Below are positions 1-8,070 of a stretch of DNA of 41,576 nt, piece by piece (the first letter of the stretch is position 1; each line of letters begins with the position of its first letter). Source of the DNA: an uncultured Clostridia bacterium (GTDB lineage Bacteria > Bacillota > Clostridia > TANB77 > CAG-508); NCBI GenBank assembly GCA_947631145.1, contig CANRKF010000009.1:1-41576 (forward strand), in the 5' to 3' direction. Made by a program: the position numbers and the translations under genes. The notes below the pieces were generated by a model, which was given only the letters and a program-made list of their open reading frames with translations, was not told the DNA's origin and ran no database searches.

Positions 1-1154
1 GCGGAGTAAAATTCTATGAAAGAAAAGAAATAAAAGACGCCATAGCATATTTAAGACTAATACAAAATCCATCAGATAACATATCCCTAAAAAGAATTAT
101 AAACGAGCCAAAACGAGGAATAGGAAAAACCAGCATAGATAATATATCACAAATGTCTGATGAAACAGGCGCATCAATGTATGAAATTATAAAAAATGCA
201 GAAAACTATGGGCTAAATAGAGTAAAAGCAAATAGTGAAGAATTCATAAACTTAATAGAAAATTTAAGACTAAAAAAAGAAGAATTAAGCATTTCCGAAT
301 TAATAAAAGAAGTATTAAGTAAATCAGGTTATACAAAAGCATTAGAAAACGAAAACACAGTAGAAGCAGAAACCAGAATACAAAACTTAGAAGAATTTTT
401 AACAGTAGCAATGGAATTTGAAGAAGAATCAGCCGATAATAGCCTAGCAGAATTTTTAGAAAGTATTACACTATCTAGCGACATAGACGGAATGGAAGAC
501 GAAGAAAATTCAGTTACATTAATGACATTGCATAGTGCCAAAGGACTAGAATTCCCAACCGTATTCTTAGTAGGAATGGAAGAAGGAATATTTCCGGGTT
601 ATAAATCAATAGGCGAACCAAAAGAACTAGAAGAAGAAAGAAGACTATTCTATGTAGGAATCACCAGAGCAAAACAATTTTTATATTTAAGCTATGCAAA
701 ACATAGAACCATTTTTGGATCAACAAGTTACAACGCAGTATCTAGATTTATAAAAGAAATACCAGAAGAATTGTTAGACTCAAAAGTACAAGAAACAAAT
801 GACGATAACTTTGGAGAAATGGAATTCAACTGGGAATACGGTAAACATAATACAAGCAAAGTAACAACATTTGCATTTAATACAGCAGAAAAAGTAAACA
901 TAAATCCAAAACCAGTATATCAATTCAGAACAGCAGAAAGCTTTTTAAACTCATTAAATCAGAAAAAAGCGCAAAATGATATAGACATCACAAAATATGA
1001 ACAAGGACAAAGAATTTACCATAAAAAATTTGGAGAAGGAACTATTCAAAAAATAGAACCAGAAGGAGACGATTACAAAGTAGATATAGACTTTGATAAA
1101 TCAGGACATAAAAGACTAATGGCAAAATTTGCAGGACTTGAAATAATAGAGTAA
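1..1154 (+). CDS. pcrA: ATP-dependent DNA helicase PcrA/UvrD, 3' part (5' end outside window)
   Basis: The C-terminal part of a superfamily 1A 3'-5' DNA helicase used in repair and in clearing stalled RNA polymerase. The reading frame is open from base 3 (beginning GVKFYERKEI, the 2B/2A junction typical of PcrA), so the gene starts upstream of the window; the first internal ATG at 153 is not the start. Visible are motif V (TLHSAKGLEF, about 525-555), motif VI (EERRLFYVGITRAK, about 635-675) and, at the end, the Tudor-like PcrA C-terminal domain (GQRIYHKKFGEGTI, about 1005-1045) known in the family to contact RNA polymerase. The stop is TAA at 1152-1154. Codon use is A-rich like the rest of the window. 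Whether it should be called PcrA or a UvrD paralogue cannot be settled from the C-terminal part, but the Tudor-like tail favours PcrA. Confidence 0.95.
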   Translation, partial: GVKFYERKEIKDAIAYLRLIQNPSDNISLKRIINEPKRGIGKTSIDNISQMSDETGASMYEIIKNAENYGLNRVKANSEEFINLIENLRLKKEELSISELIKEVLSKSGYTKALENENTVEAETRIQNLEEFLTVAMEFEEESADNSLAEFLESITLSSDIDGMEDEENSVTLMTLHSAKGLEFPTVFLVGMEEGIFPGYKSIGEPKELEEERRLFYVGITRAKQFLYLSYAKHRTIFGSTSYNAVSRFIKEIPEELLDSKVQETNDDNFGEMEFNWEYGKHNTSKVTTFAFNTAEKVNINPKPVYQFRTAESFLNSLNQKKAQNDIDITKYEQGQRIYHKKFGEGTIQKIEPEGDDYKVDIDFDKSGHKRLMAKFAGLEIIE

Positions 1155-1196
1155 AATTATTGAAAATTTTAGAACCGCTTTTAAGTTAAAAATTGC

Positions 1197-1247
1197 AAAA
1201 ATAGAGAATGTTGTACCAGTTGTATGGTAAAATATTCTCTATTTTTA
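1197..1247 (+). terminator. Rho-independent terminator after pcrA
   Basis: A 12-bp stem (AAAATAGAGAAT at 1197-1208 with ATTCTCTATTTT at 1234-1245) carries an inner TACCA/TGGTA stem and is followed by T's. A-rich and T-rich flanks would let it act in both directions. The same two-tier design recurs after spoIIE at about 39003-39044. Confidence 0.8.
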
Positions 1248-1449
1248 TAGTGGTATTTATTTTTGATTTTGCTATTTTATAACACCCTCTTTTTTAGTTT
1301 ATAAAAATTTAAATTACTATGCAAAAGGTTATTATCATCGAAATAAAAAAATTTACTCTTTATTTCTGTAAAAATTTTTAAAAAGTGTATAAAAATTTCC
1401 AAAAAGTCCATAATAAAAATAATACTATAAATAGAAAGGGAGGGTAAAA

Positions 1450-1638
1450 ATGGCAAACTTAAATCAATTAGAATTACAGCACCTAAGACATTTAATTGGA
1501 GCACATGAAACTGCATATCAAAAACTAAATACATTTTCTTCACAAGCAGTAGATCCACAAATTAAGCAAATCTTTTCAAAATCTGCGCAAGATGCATTAA
1601 ACACCAAACAAAAATTATTATCATTTTTAGAAGATTAA
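1450..1638 (+). CDS. Small conserved protein, spore-coat-associated type
   Basis: A 62-residue, probably all-helical protein (LELQHLRHLIGAHETAYQKL, then DPQIKQIFSKSAQDALNTKQ and KLLSFLED). It has no signal peptide or membrane segment. It resembles the short proteins that precede CotF-domain genes in Clostridia, and here it lies 21 bp upstream of one, which suggests an operon. The start ATG follows GGGAGGG at a good distance. By position and likeness it is probably made during sporulation and may bind or stabilise the CotF-type partner, but this is inference; no catalytic motif is visible. Confidence 0.75.
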   Translation: MANLNQLELQHLRHLIGAHETAYQKLNTFSSQAVDPQIKQIFSKSAQDALNTKQKLLSFLED

Positions 1639-1659
1639 AAATAGGAGGAAATAAAAATT

Positions 1660-1905
1660 ATGGACGAAAAAACAATGGTAAATGACATATTAAGTGGGGT
1701 CAAATCAGACTTAACAGCATATCAAACAGCAATTTCAGAAGCAGAAAATATGGGGTTAAGGCAAACACTTCAACAAATAAGAAATGGAGACGAAAGTTTT
1801 CAATATGAATTATTTAAAATAGCACAAGCAAAAGGATACTATCAACCAGCACAAAAAGCCACTGTAACAGAAATACAAACAGTAAAAGAAGAAATGTCGC
1901 ATTAG
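1660..1905 (+). CDS. CotF-domain spore coat-like protein
   Basis: An 81-residue protein matching the small Coat F domain family: MVNDILSGVKSDLTAYQTAI, then LRQTLQQIRNGDESFQYELF and a short AQAKGYYQPA segment before the tail. The family forms helical, ferritin-like small proteins associated with the spore coat of Bacilli and Clostridia. An AGGAGG site lies about 12 bases before the ATG. The last four codons (ATG TCG CAT TAG) lie inside a REP-like palindrome starting at 1894, so the repeat supplies the C-terminus and the stop codon; the original tail may have been slightly different. Partner of the 62-residue gene just upstream. Confidence 0.85.
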   Translation: MDEKTMVNDILSGVKSDLTAYQTAISEAENMGLRQTLQQIRNGDESFQYELFKIAQAKGYYQPAQKATVTEIQTVKEEMSH

Positions 1906-1963
1906 GGACGTTTCTTAACGCGACATTTTGTCGTTTTTAAAAACGTCCCCAATGCGACAAAAT
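1894..1963. repeat. REP-like palindrome, copy 1
   Basis: An imperfect 70-bp palindrome. The left arm (TGTCGCATT, GGGACGTTT) pairs with the right arm (AAACGTCCC, AATGCGACA), and an inner CGACA/TGTCG stem sits at the centre. The same GGGACGTTTC core occurs at 8606-8730 and 25002-25282. The layout recalls REP sequences mobilised by REP-associated tyrosine transposases in Firmicutes. No such transposase gene lies in the window. Confidence 0.85.
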
Positions 1964-2000
1964 GTTACAAAAATGTAATAAAAACTTAATAAAAGAACCA

Positions 2001-2036
2001 AAAAAAGCTCTTACGAATTTTCGTAAGAGCTTTTTT
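2001..2036. terminator. Strong bidirectional terminator
   Basis: A perfect hairpin: AAAAAAGCTCTTACGAA at 2001-2017 and TTCGTAAGAGCTTTTTT at 2020-2036. The A-run before and T-run after the stem would allow termination on either strand. It closes the coat-type gene pair. Confidence 0.9.
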
Positions 2037-2475
2037 ATGGGTGCGATAGACATGTCATTAATATTGTAGTCTTTTTATCATCTAATTCAATATTGCATCT
2101 TTTAGCTAATATATTATTCATATTATTATCAACTTTAAAAAAATATAATAAAAATAGCTACAATCCATCTATTAATCCTAAATTGATTTTATATTAGTAT
2201 ATCATACAGGCAAAGAAATAACAATATATTACAAGAAAAATACAGGGAAATTGTTACAGGACGTAACAAAAACTAAAAAATATTAATAAAAAGCCTTGTA
2301 AAAATTTTTTTATTATTATAAAATATATAGCGAAAAAAGAAAAAATTCTTACGGAAATAACAAACATATAGCAAAATAACTATTAAAAATAAAAGTCAAA
2401 AATAGCAAAACAAAAAATACGTTAAAAAATAAAGTTTCTAGGTAACCTAAAAACCTAAATATATTAAAATAGGGA
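2037..2475. other. Non-coding stretch upstream of the M23 gene
   Basis: About 440 bp of very AT-rich DNA with no convincing gene. On the minus strand a short open frame (about 2038-2124) encodes about 28 codons ending TILMTCLSHP just before the terminator hairpin. It lacks a ribosome site and is too short to assign; it could be a gene remnant. The last 43 bp hold the GGTAACC leader motif described separately. Confidence 0.5.
2433..2475 (+). repeat. GGTAACC leader motif, copy 1
   Basis: The core is CTAGGTAACCTAAAAACCTA followed by AATATATTA and a GGGAG ribosome site. Close relatives occur directly before mreC (7096-7140) and before the DUF4143 ATPase gene (11977-12021). Each copy ends at the ribosome site, so it is probably transcribed as part of the 5' leader. 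Confidence 0.6.
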
Positions 2476-3474
2476 GTGTTTAAAATAAATATCGTAAAAA
2501 AAATCGTAACATATTTTAGAACCTCAATAAAAGTAATAACAATAACCACAGTCTCTGCAATTTTAATAGTAGGGCTAGTAGCATTCTTTTATAAACCAAC
2601 CTATGCAGTATCACTAAATGGAGAACTAATAGGCTATACCGAAAACAAAAGCAAATTACAAAACGAAATAAATAAATACATGGAAGGCGAAGCAGAAGAA
2701 GGAATAGCCTTTAGGCAAATAAACTCAGTTCCAGAATACACACTATGCTTATTAAAAAAAGATATAACACCAAATGATGAAGAAATATATGCAAAAGTAA
2801 CAGAAGATGGAACACAATACTATAAATACTATGCCATTACAGATGACGGAAAAGAAAAACTTTATGTATCAAAATTTGAAGATGCAGAAAGCGTAATAAA
2901 AAAATTAAAAGATAAAAATAGCCAAAACAAAAATGATATAGGGATAGTAGAAAAATATGATACAGAAACAAAAGAATTTACCACCGTAGAAAAATGTGTA
3001 TCAGAGCTATATGAAGCACCAAAACCAAAAGTAGTATACACAGCAAATGCCTCTTCAGGCTATGTATCAGGTTCATCAAGTGCAAAAGTAAATATAGGAA
3101 TATCTTTAATAAGACCAATATCAGGAACCATCACATCAAGATTTGGAAGCAGAGAAAGCATTCGTAGCTCACCACATAGAGGGCTAGATATAGCAGCACC
3201 TACCGGAACACCTATAAAAGCAGCAGCAGCGGGAACGGTAGTATCAGCAGGTTATAGTGGCTCATACGGAAACATGATACTCATTTCACACGGAAATGGA
3301 GTACAAACACTTTATGGCCATTGCAGTGTTTTAAATGTATCAAAAGGACAAGCAGTATCACAAGGCCAAATAATTGGAAAAGTAGGAACCACAGGAAATG
3401 TTACAGGACCACACTTACACTTAGAAGTAAGAATAAATGGAGTTCTATATAACCCACAAAACTACGTATATTAA
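2476..3474 (+). CDS. Membrane-anchored M23 family metallopeptidase
   Basis: A 332-residue protein with a short cytoplasmic start, one membrane segment (about residues 19-40), an extracellular coiled/charged stretch (about 45-185) and a C-terminal M23 (LytM/lysostaphin-like) domain (about 210-330). The zinc ligands H234 and D238 (HRGLD) and the HxH pair H313/H315 (HLHLE) are all present, so it should be an active peptidoglycan endopeptidase acting outside the membrane. The length and layout resemble SpoIIQ-like or general M23 envelope enzymes; no LysM or G5 domain is seen. The GTG start at 2476 almost touches the GGGAG site (2472-2476), which is unusually close; translation might really begin a few codons later, but no ATG is available there. 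Confidence 0.88.
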   Translation: MFKINIVKKIVTYFRTSIKVITITTVSAILIVGLVAFFYKPTYAVSLNGELIGYTENKSKLQNEINKYMEGEAEEGIAFRQINSVPEYTLCLLKKDITPNDEEIYAKVTEDGTQYYKYYAITDDGKEKLYVSKFEDAESVIKKLKDKNSQNKNDIGIVEKYDTETKEFTTVEKCVSELYEAPKPKVVYTANASSGYVSGSSSAKVNIGISLIRPISGTITSRFGSRESIRSSPHRGLDIAAPTGTPIKAAAAGTVVSAGYSGSYGNMILISHGNGVQTLYGHCSVLNVSKGQAVSQGQIIGKVGTTGNVTGPHLHLEVRINGVLYNPQNYVY

Positions 3475-3500
3475 AAAAATTCTAAAGAAAATACATAAAA

Positions 3501-3547
3501 AGAGAAGATTTTACCATATAATTAGTAACAATCTTCTCTATTTTTTA
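3501..3547. terminator. Terminator after the M23 gene
   Basis: The stem AGAGAAGATT (3501-3510) pairs with AATCTTCTCT (3530-3539), followed by ATTTTTTA. A-rich sequence before it could serve the opposite strand. Confidence 0.8.
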
Positions 3548-3560
3548 TTAAAAAGAATAT

Positions 3561-3795
3561 TATAAAACCAAGCATCATACTAATTTACTTAGAAATGCTT
3601 AAAAAATTAATATAAAAACAAGCTTCATACCAATTACTTAAAAATGCTTAAAAAATTATTATAAAACAAAGCTTCATACCAATTACTTAAAAATGCTTAA
3701 AAAATCATTATAAAACCAAGCATCATACCAATTTACTTAAAAATGCTTAAAAAAATTAGTATAAAACCAAGTTCCATACTAATTTTATTTAAAAT
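3561..3795. repeat. Tandem array of ~50-bp hairpin units
   Basis: Four full units (3561-3610, 3611-3659, 3660-3708, 3709-3759) and a partial fifth (3760-3795). Each starts TATAAAACMAAGC and ends ATGCTTAAAAAAT. Within each unit AAGCAT or AAGCTT at the front can pair with ATGCTT or GCTT at the back, so the array would form a row of hairpins. It lies between the convergent M23 and mecA genes. Confidence 0.9.
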
Positions 3796-3801
3796 CTAAA
3801 A

Positions 3802-4440
3802 CTAAACAAAATGTTTAAAACCAATTTTTAAAGCATTATTTTTCATAACTAAAGTACCACACTCAGCAAGCTTGCTAGCAAAACTTTTAGAATTAGAAAC
3901 ACACTTAGCAAACTCAGTAATATTAGCATAAAAATTAATTTCAGAAGCAATATCTGTATGTATGTTGCTAATTAATAAATAATAGCACTCCTTATAACTA
4001 TAAAGTAAAATATTTTCAGCCAATTTATTTATATGAGCAGTATTTTTATTATCCTTTAAAAAATGCAAAAAGCAACAAAAATCTTCAAAACAATTAAACA
4101 TATAAACAGCCTGAGTAGTAGAAGCTTGAGTTAAGCATTTTCTTTTAATAGTAAACTTCCTCTTAGGAGGTTTATCAGCAATTTCACTATTTTCAGGGTA
4201 CACCTTTGTAATAGTAAAAATAAAATTAGTATCTGCCATTGCCAAAGCCTCAATTTTTAAATTAAAATCCTCTGGATCAAAACCAGTTTCCTTTTTAGCC
4301 TCATCTAGCATATCAAGTAAAATATTTTGCGATTCAATGCTATTAGACATAAAAGAATGAAAATCAATATGTTTTTCAGTTAAATCTTGCATAGTTAAAA
4401 TAATTCTTATTTTATTATCACTTAGCTTTTCAAATTTCAT
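3802..4440 (-). CDS. mecA: Adapter protein MecA
   Basis: A 212-residue MecA-type adapter, which in the family binds substrates and delivers them to the ClpC-ClpP protease (for example ComK in Bacillus). The N-terminal substrate-binding part (MKFEKLSDNKIRIILTMQDL, with an acidic patch to residue ~75) is joined by a basic linker to the C-terminal ClpC-binding domain (VYMFNCFEDFCCFLHFLKDN onward). I chose the ATG at 4440, not the one 7 codons upstream, because GGAGG lies 7 bases before it and the MKFEKL start is typical. The C-terminal domain is somewhat Cys-rich (CFEDFCCF). It is transcribed alone and divergently from the DUF4321 gene. Confidence 0.9.
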   Translation of the reverse strand: MKFEKLSDNKIRIILTMQDLTEKHIDFHSFMSNSIESQNILLDMLDEAKKETGFDPEDFNLKIEALAMADTNFIFTITKVYPENSEIADKPPKRKFTIKRKCLTQASTTQAVYMFNCFEDFCCFLHFLKDNKNTAHINKLAENILLYSYKECYYLLISNIHTDIASEINFYANITEFAKCVSNSKSFASKLAECGTLVMKNNALKIGFKHFV

Positions 4441-4672
4441 CAAGTAGCCTCCAAAATACATTCTCTTTAATCATATTATACTACTGTTGGTAGCAAAATG
4501 AAACCAACAAAATATGGAAAAATTAAAATTACTTATAAAATATAACACAAAAAAAATAAAAAGGAAATAGATTTATAGAAAAATATAACAATTATCTTGA
4601 AAAAAATGCTAATTGCATATATAATACTAGCTATATGGAAAAAACGAAACGAACCACTAAGGAGGAAAAAAC

Positions 4673-4930
4673 ATGGCACTAAGAGATAAAGGTATATGGA
4701 TACTAATTTTATTTATATTAAGTGGACTTGTAGTAGGAGGCTTACTTGGAGAACTTGCATCACATGTAGATTACTTATCATGGCTTGCCTATGAAAAAGA
4801 ATTTGGCTTTAGCACACCAGTAGAGCTAAATTTAAGTGTTATAAGATTAACTTTTGGATTAACATTTAGAATTAATATAGCAAGTATAATAGGAATAATT
4901 TTAGCAGTATTTATTTATAGAAAAATTTAA
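4673..4930 (+). CDS. DUF4321 small membrane protein
   Basis: An 85-residue protein with two hydrophobic segments (residues ~8-28 and ~63-83) joined by a loop with the family feature of a short polar stretch (FGFSTPVELNLSVIRLTFGL). It matches DUF4321, a small membrane protein of unknown role typically found beside radC-mreBCD in Clostridia, as here. A clear AAGGAGG site precedes the ATG. Its fixed neighbourhood hints at a role in envelope growth, but none is established. Confidence 0.85.
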   Translation: MALRDKGIWILILFILSGLVVGGLLGELASHVDYLSWLAYEKEFGFSTPVELNLSVIRLTFGLTFRINIASIIGIILAVFIYRKI

Positions 4931-5093
4931 GCTATAAATGAATAAAAAAGAAATAGGGGAAAATACTTTATTTATAGTCATAAACTAAAATTTAATTCAA
5001 AAAATATTTATGGGGGCTAAAAAAAATCTGTAAATTTGAAAAAAATTAAAAAATTCAAATTTTAAGCAAAACAAGAAAGGAAGGTATTTTAAT

Positions 5094-5813
5094 ATGCCAA
5101 CAAAAATAAAACAGCTCCCAAGTTCAGAAAGACCTTATGAAAAACTAGAAATGTATGGAGAAAATACATTATCTAATGCAGAATTACTAGCGATAATTAT
5201 AAAAAGCGGTACAAAGGAAGAAAGCTCAGTTACGCTAGCTCAAAAAATACTTTCACTAGGAATGGAAGAAAACAAAAACAAAAATAGTTTAAAAATTTTA
5301 CAAGAATTATCTCTTGAAGATTTAACAAAACTACGCGGAATAGGAAAAATAAAAGCAATTCAAATAAAAGCAGTATGTGAACTTGCCAAAAGAATATCAA
5401 GAGCAAATGACATAGAAAAAATAAAAATAAAAGAACCATCAGATATTGTAAACATACTAAATGAAGACTTAAAACTAGAAAAAAGAGAAATAGTGAAAGT
5501 AGTAATATTAAATTCCCAAAATGTAATAATAAAAATACAAACAATTTCACTTGGAGGAACTAGCAACGCACATATAGATATAAGAGACATTCTGCACGAA
5601 GCAATAAAAAGAAACGCACCTAGAATTATTTTAGTACATAACCATCCATGTGGAGACGCAACACCTACTGAAGACGATATACAATTAACCAAAAAATTAG
5701 AAAAAGCATCTGAACTTATAGGAATAAAACTATTAGATCATATTGTAATTGGATATAATCAATATGCAAGCATAAAAAATTATGCATTAAAAAAGCAAGA
5801 TAGTGAAAATTAA
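5094..5813 (+). CDS. radC: RadC family JAB domain protein
   Basis: A 239-residue protein with an N-terminal helix-hairpin-helix segment (LTKLRGIGKIKAIQIKAV, about residues 80-100) and a C-terminal JAB/MPN+ metalloprotease-like domain. The zinc motif is complete: H182-N-H184-P with D195 ten residues on (HNHPCGDATPTEDD). The family name comes from an old repair phenotype; its biochemical role remains unclear. It precedes mreB with 204 bp between, a conserved order in Firmicutes. Start ATG follows AAGGAAGG. Confidence 0.93.
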   Translation: MPTKIKQLPSSERPYEKLEMYGENTLSNAELLAIIIKSGTKEESSVTLAQKILSLGMEENKNKNSLKILQELSLEDLTKLRGIGKIKAIQIKAVCELAKRISRANDIEKIKIKEPSDIVNILNEDLKLEKREIVKVVILNSQNVIIKIQTISLGGTSNAHIDIRDILHEAIKRNAPRIILVHNHPCGDATPTEDDIQLTKKLEKASELIGIKLLDHIVIGYNQYASIKNYALKKQDSEN

Positions 5814-5817
5814 ATAA

Positions 5818-5980
5818 TTATACGTAACTTTAAAAAATAATTAAATTTAAATGAGTATACATAAACTTTAGAAAAAATAATAAAAAATCAAATAAGTATA
5901 CATAAACTTTAGAAAAAAGTAATTAACTTTAAAAGCTTATACATAACTTAAAAAAACAATTAAAATTCAAATAATTATAT
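5818..5980. repeat. Tandem array of 38-41-bp units upstream of mreB
   Basis: About four units beginning TATACATAA (5818 as TATACGTAA, 5856, 5897, 5938), plus a partial fifth from about 5976. Units 2 and 3 share TATACATAAACTTTAGAAAA exactly. The array fills nearly all of the radC-mreB gap. Confidence 0.8.
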
Positions 5981-6017
5981 ATAACCACAAAAAACTAGAA
6001 AGGAAGAAAAATTTAAT

Positions 6018-7046
6018 ATGAACTTATTTAACCTAAACTCAAAAGACATAGGAATAGACTTAGGAACAGCCAATATCATAATAACATTAAAAGGAAAAGG
6101 AATAGTATTAAATGAACCATCAGTAGTAGCAATAGAAAAAAACACAGGAGAAATTCTAGCAACAGGAAAAGAAGCAAAAGAAATGTTAGGAAGAACACCA
6201 GACGACATTTATGCAGTTAGACCAATGCAAGATGGAGTTATAGCAGACTTCACAGCAACACAATTAATGTTAAAAAATATGGTACAAAAAGTATGCCAAA
6301 GATACAATGCAGGAAAACCAAGAGTTGTAGTAGGCGTTCCATCAGGAATTACAGAAGTAGAAGAAAGAGCAGTAGAAGAATCCGTATTACAAGCAGGAGC
6401 AAAAGAAGTATATTTAATAGAAGAACCAATGGCAGCAGCTATTGGAGCAAACCTAGAAGTATCAGAACCAACAGGAAGCATCATAGTAGATATAGGAGGA
6501 GGCACCACAGAAGTAGCAATTATCTCACTAGGAGGAATTGTAGTAAGCAATTCACTTAGAATAGCAGGGGACGAGCTCACAGAAGACATAGTAAATTATG
6601 TAAAAAAAGAAATGAACCTAGCAATAGGAGAAACAACAGCAGAAAGTGTAAAAATAAAAATAGGCTGTGCCAAACCACTAATGACAGAAGAAGAAACAGA
6701 AATTAGAGGAAGAAACTTAACAACAGGGCTACCAGAAGTATTAACAATAAATTCTACACAAGTTCAAGAAGCAATGTCAGAATCCATAGAAAAAATAATA
6801 GACCTAATAAAACAAACACTAGAAAAAACACCACCAGAACTTGCATCAGACATTATGGAAAAAGGAATTGTTCTAACAGGAGGAGGAGCACTAATTCAAA
6901 ACTTCGACCAACTATTAGCAGAAAGAACAGAAATGCCAGTATATATTGCCGAAAACCCACTAGAATGTGTAGCAAAAGGAGCCGGAAAAACCTTAGAAGA
7001 CTTAGAAAAATTAAGAACAGTTCTAAGCAGTTCAAGAAAAAGATAA
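6018..7046 (+). CDS. mreB: Rod shape-determining protein MreB
   Basis: A 342-residue bacterial actin that forms membrane-associated filaments and guides the elongasome (MreC, MreD, RodA, PBP2) during side-wall synthesis. The actin/Hsp70 ATPase signatures are complete: phosphate 1 (DIGIDLGTANIII, ~10-22), VGVPSGITEVEERAV (~107-121), phosphate 2 (IVDIGGGTTEVAII, ~155-168) and adenosine (GIVLTGGGALI, ~283-293). Length is normal for the family. The amphipathic N-terminus (MNLFNLNSKDIG) fits membrane contact. It heads mreB-mreC-mreD-mrdA-minC. Confidence 0.97.
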   Translation: MNLFNLNSKDIGIDLGTANIIITLKGKGIVLNEPSVVAIEKNTGEILATGKEAKEMLGRTPDDIYAVRPMQDGVIADFTATQLMLKNMVQKVCQRYNAGKPRVVVGVPSGITEVEERAVEESVLQAGAKEVYLIEEPMAAAIGANLEVSEPTGSIIVDIGGGTTEVAIISLGGIVVSNSLRIAGDELTEDIVNYVKKEMNLAIGETTAESVKIKIGCAKPLMTEEETEIRGRNLTTGLPEVLTINSTQVQEAMSESIEKIIDLIKQTLEKTPPELASDIMEKGIVLTGGGALIQNFDQLLAERTEMPVYIAENPLECVAKGAGKTLEDLEKLRTVLSSSRKR

Positions 7047-7095
7047 AAATTCAAAGGAAAAATAGCAATTATATAAAGAATAATTGTTATATAAA

Positions 7096-7140
7096 AGTTT
7101 ATAGGTAACCTTCTAAAAACCTTAAATCAATTATACAGGG
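7096..7140 (+). repeat. GGTAACC leader motif, copy 2
   Basis: AGTTTATAGGTAACCTT followed by AAAAACCTTAAAT and ATTATACAGGG, ending at the mreC ribosome site. It is related to copies at 2433 and 11977. Confidence 0.6.
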
Positions 7141-7148
7141 AGAAGTAA

Positions 7149-7976
7149 ATGTATAAAAGCAAAAAAACAGGAGTTATAGGTATTACAATTACAATAATTA
7201 TTTTAATATTAATAGTTATATTATCTAATACAGATATAAAAGAAGTATCCTATATAGAAAATATATTAGGAAGTATTGTTATGCCAGTACAAAATGGACT
7301 TACCTATTTAAAGAATAAAATAGAAGGAAATGATAGTTTTTTCATAGAATTAGAAAGCCTAAAAAAAGAAAACGAAACCTTAAAACAAAAAAACAGTGAA
7401 CTAGAACAATCACTAAGAGAACTAGAAATTATAAAATCAGAAAATCAAACACTAAAAGAATATGTAAACTTAAAAGAAAAATATCAAGATTATCAAACAA
7501 TTCCAGCCTATATAATAAATAGAGACATAAGCAACTTTACAAAAACCATAGTAATAAATGTAGGAGAAAAAGATGGAATAAAGCCTAAAATGACAGTAAT
7601 ATCAGACAAAGGCCTAGTAGGCTACATAATATCAACAACAAAAAGCACCTCAAAAGTACAAACAATAATAGATCCATCCACATCAGTAAGTAGCATAATA
7701 ACCACATCAAGAGAAGAAATTATAGTAAGTGGAACATTAGAATCTAATACCAATTTAAAAGCCACATATATACCTACAAATGCAACACTACTTGAAAATG
7801 ATAACATAGAAACCTCAGGCTTAGGAGGAATTTATCCAAAAGGAATTCATATAGGAACAATAAAGCAAATAATAAATACACAAAACAGCATAGATAGATA
7901 CGCAATAGTAGAAACAGCAGTAGACTTCTCAAAACTAGAAACAGTATTAGTTATTACAAACCAAGTTGAAGAATAA
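7149..7976 (+). CDS. mreC: Rod shape-determining protein MreC
   Basis: A 275-residue MreC: short cytoplasmic start, one membrane segment (about residues 9-27), a long extracellular coiled coil (about 65-105: ELESLKKENETLKQKNSELE) and the paired beta-barrel region (about 115-272), including the family-typical GLVGYIISTTKSTSKVQTII stretch. It joins MreB inside with PBP2 outside and is thought to activate PBP2. The start ATG follows GGGAG closely. It lies 102 bp after mreB and its leader carries the GGTAACC repeat, so it may have regulation of its own within the operon. Confidence 0.95.
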   Translation: MYKSKKTGVIGITITIIILILIVILSNTDIKEVSYIENILGSIVMPVQNGLTYLKNKIEGNDSFFIELESLKKENETLKQKNSELEQSLRELEIIKSENQTLKEYVNLKEKYQDYQTIPAYIINRDISNFTKTIVINVGEKDGIKPKMTVISDKGLVGYIISTTKSTSKVQTIIDPSTSVSSIITTSREEIIVSGTLESNTNLKATYIPTNATLLENDNIETSGLGGIYPKGIHIGTIKQIINTQNSIDRYAIVETAVDFSKLETVLVITNQVEE

Positions 7977-8007
7977 TTTTTAGAAAAAATAAAAGAAAGA
8001 GTGAAGG

Positions 8008-8057
8008 TTGAAAAATAATTACAATTTTTTTCTAACCAGATTTTTGCCTTAGGAAGG
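8008..8057 (+). repeat. Leader repeat before mreD, shared with 11932
   Basis: TTGAAAAATAATTACAATTT followed by CAGATTTTTGCCTTAGGAAGG. The same order (TTGAAAAATAATTACAATTT, CAGATTTATACATTAAGAAGG) occurs at 11935-11978. Here the GGAAGG end serves as the mreD ribosome site. Confidence 0.55.
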
Positions 8058-8070
8058 AATGTGATTAAAT

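Noticed and set aside
2038..2124. Minus-strand open frame ending TILMTCLSHP, slightly like the TLxTC motif of sortases
   Set aside because: Only about 28 codons, no ribosome site, ends right after the Cys and lacks the catalytic His and Arg regions; at best an unrecognisable remnant.
3561..3795. CRISPR array
   Set aside because: The whole ~50-bp unit repeats; there are no unique spacers and no cas genes.
6293..6559. Arg/Ser-rich 88-codon frame inside mreB
   Set aside because: Off-frame reading of a highly conserved mreB segment, without its own ribosome site.
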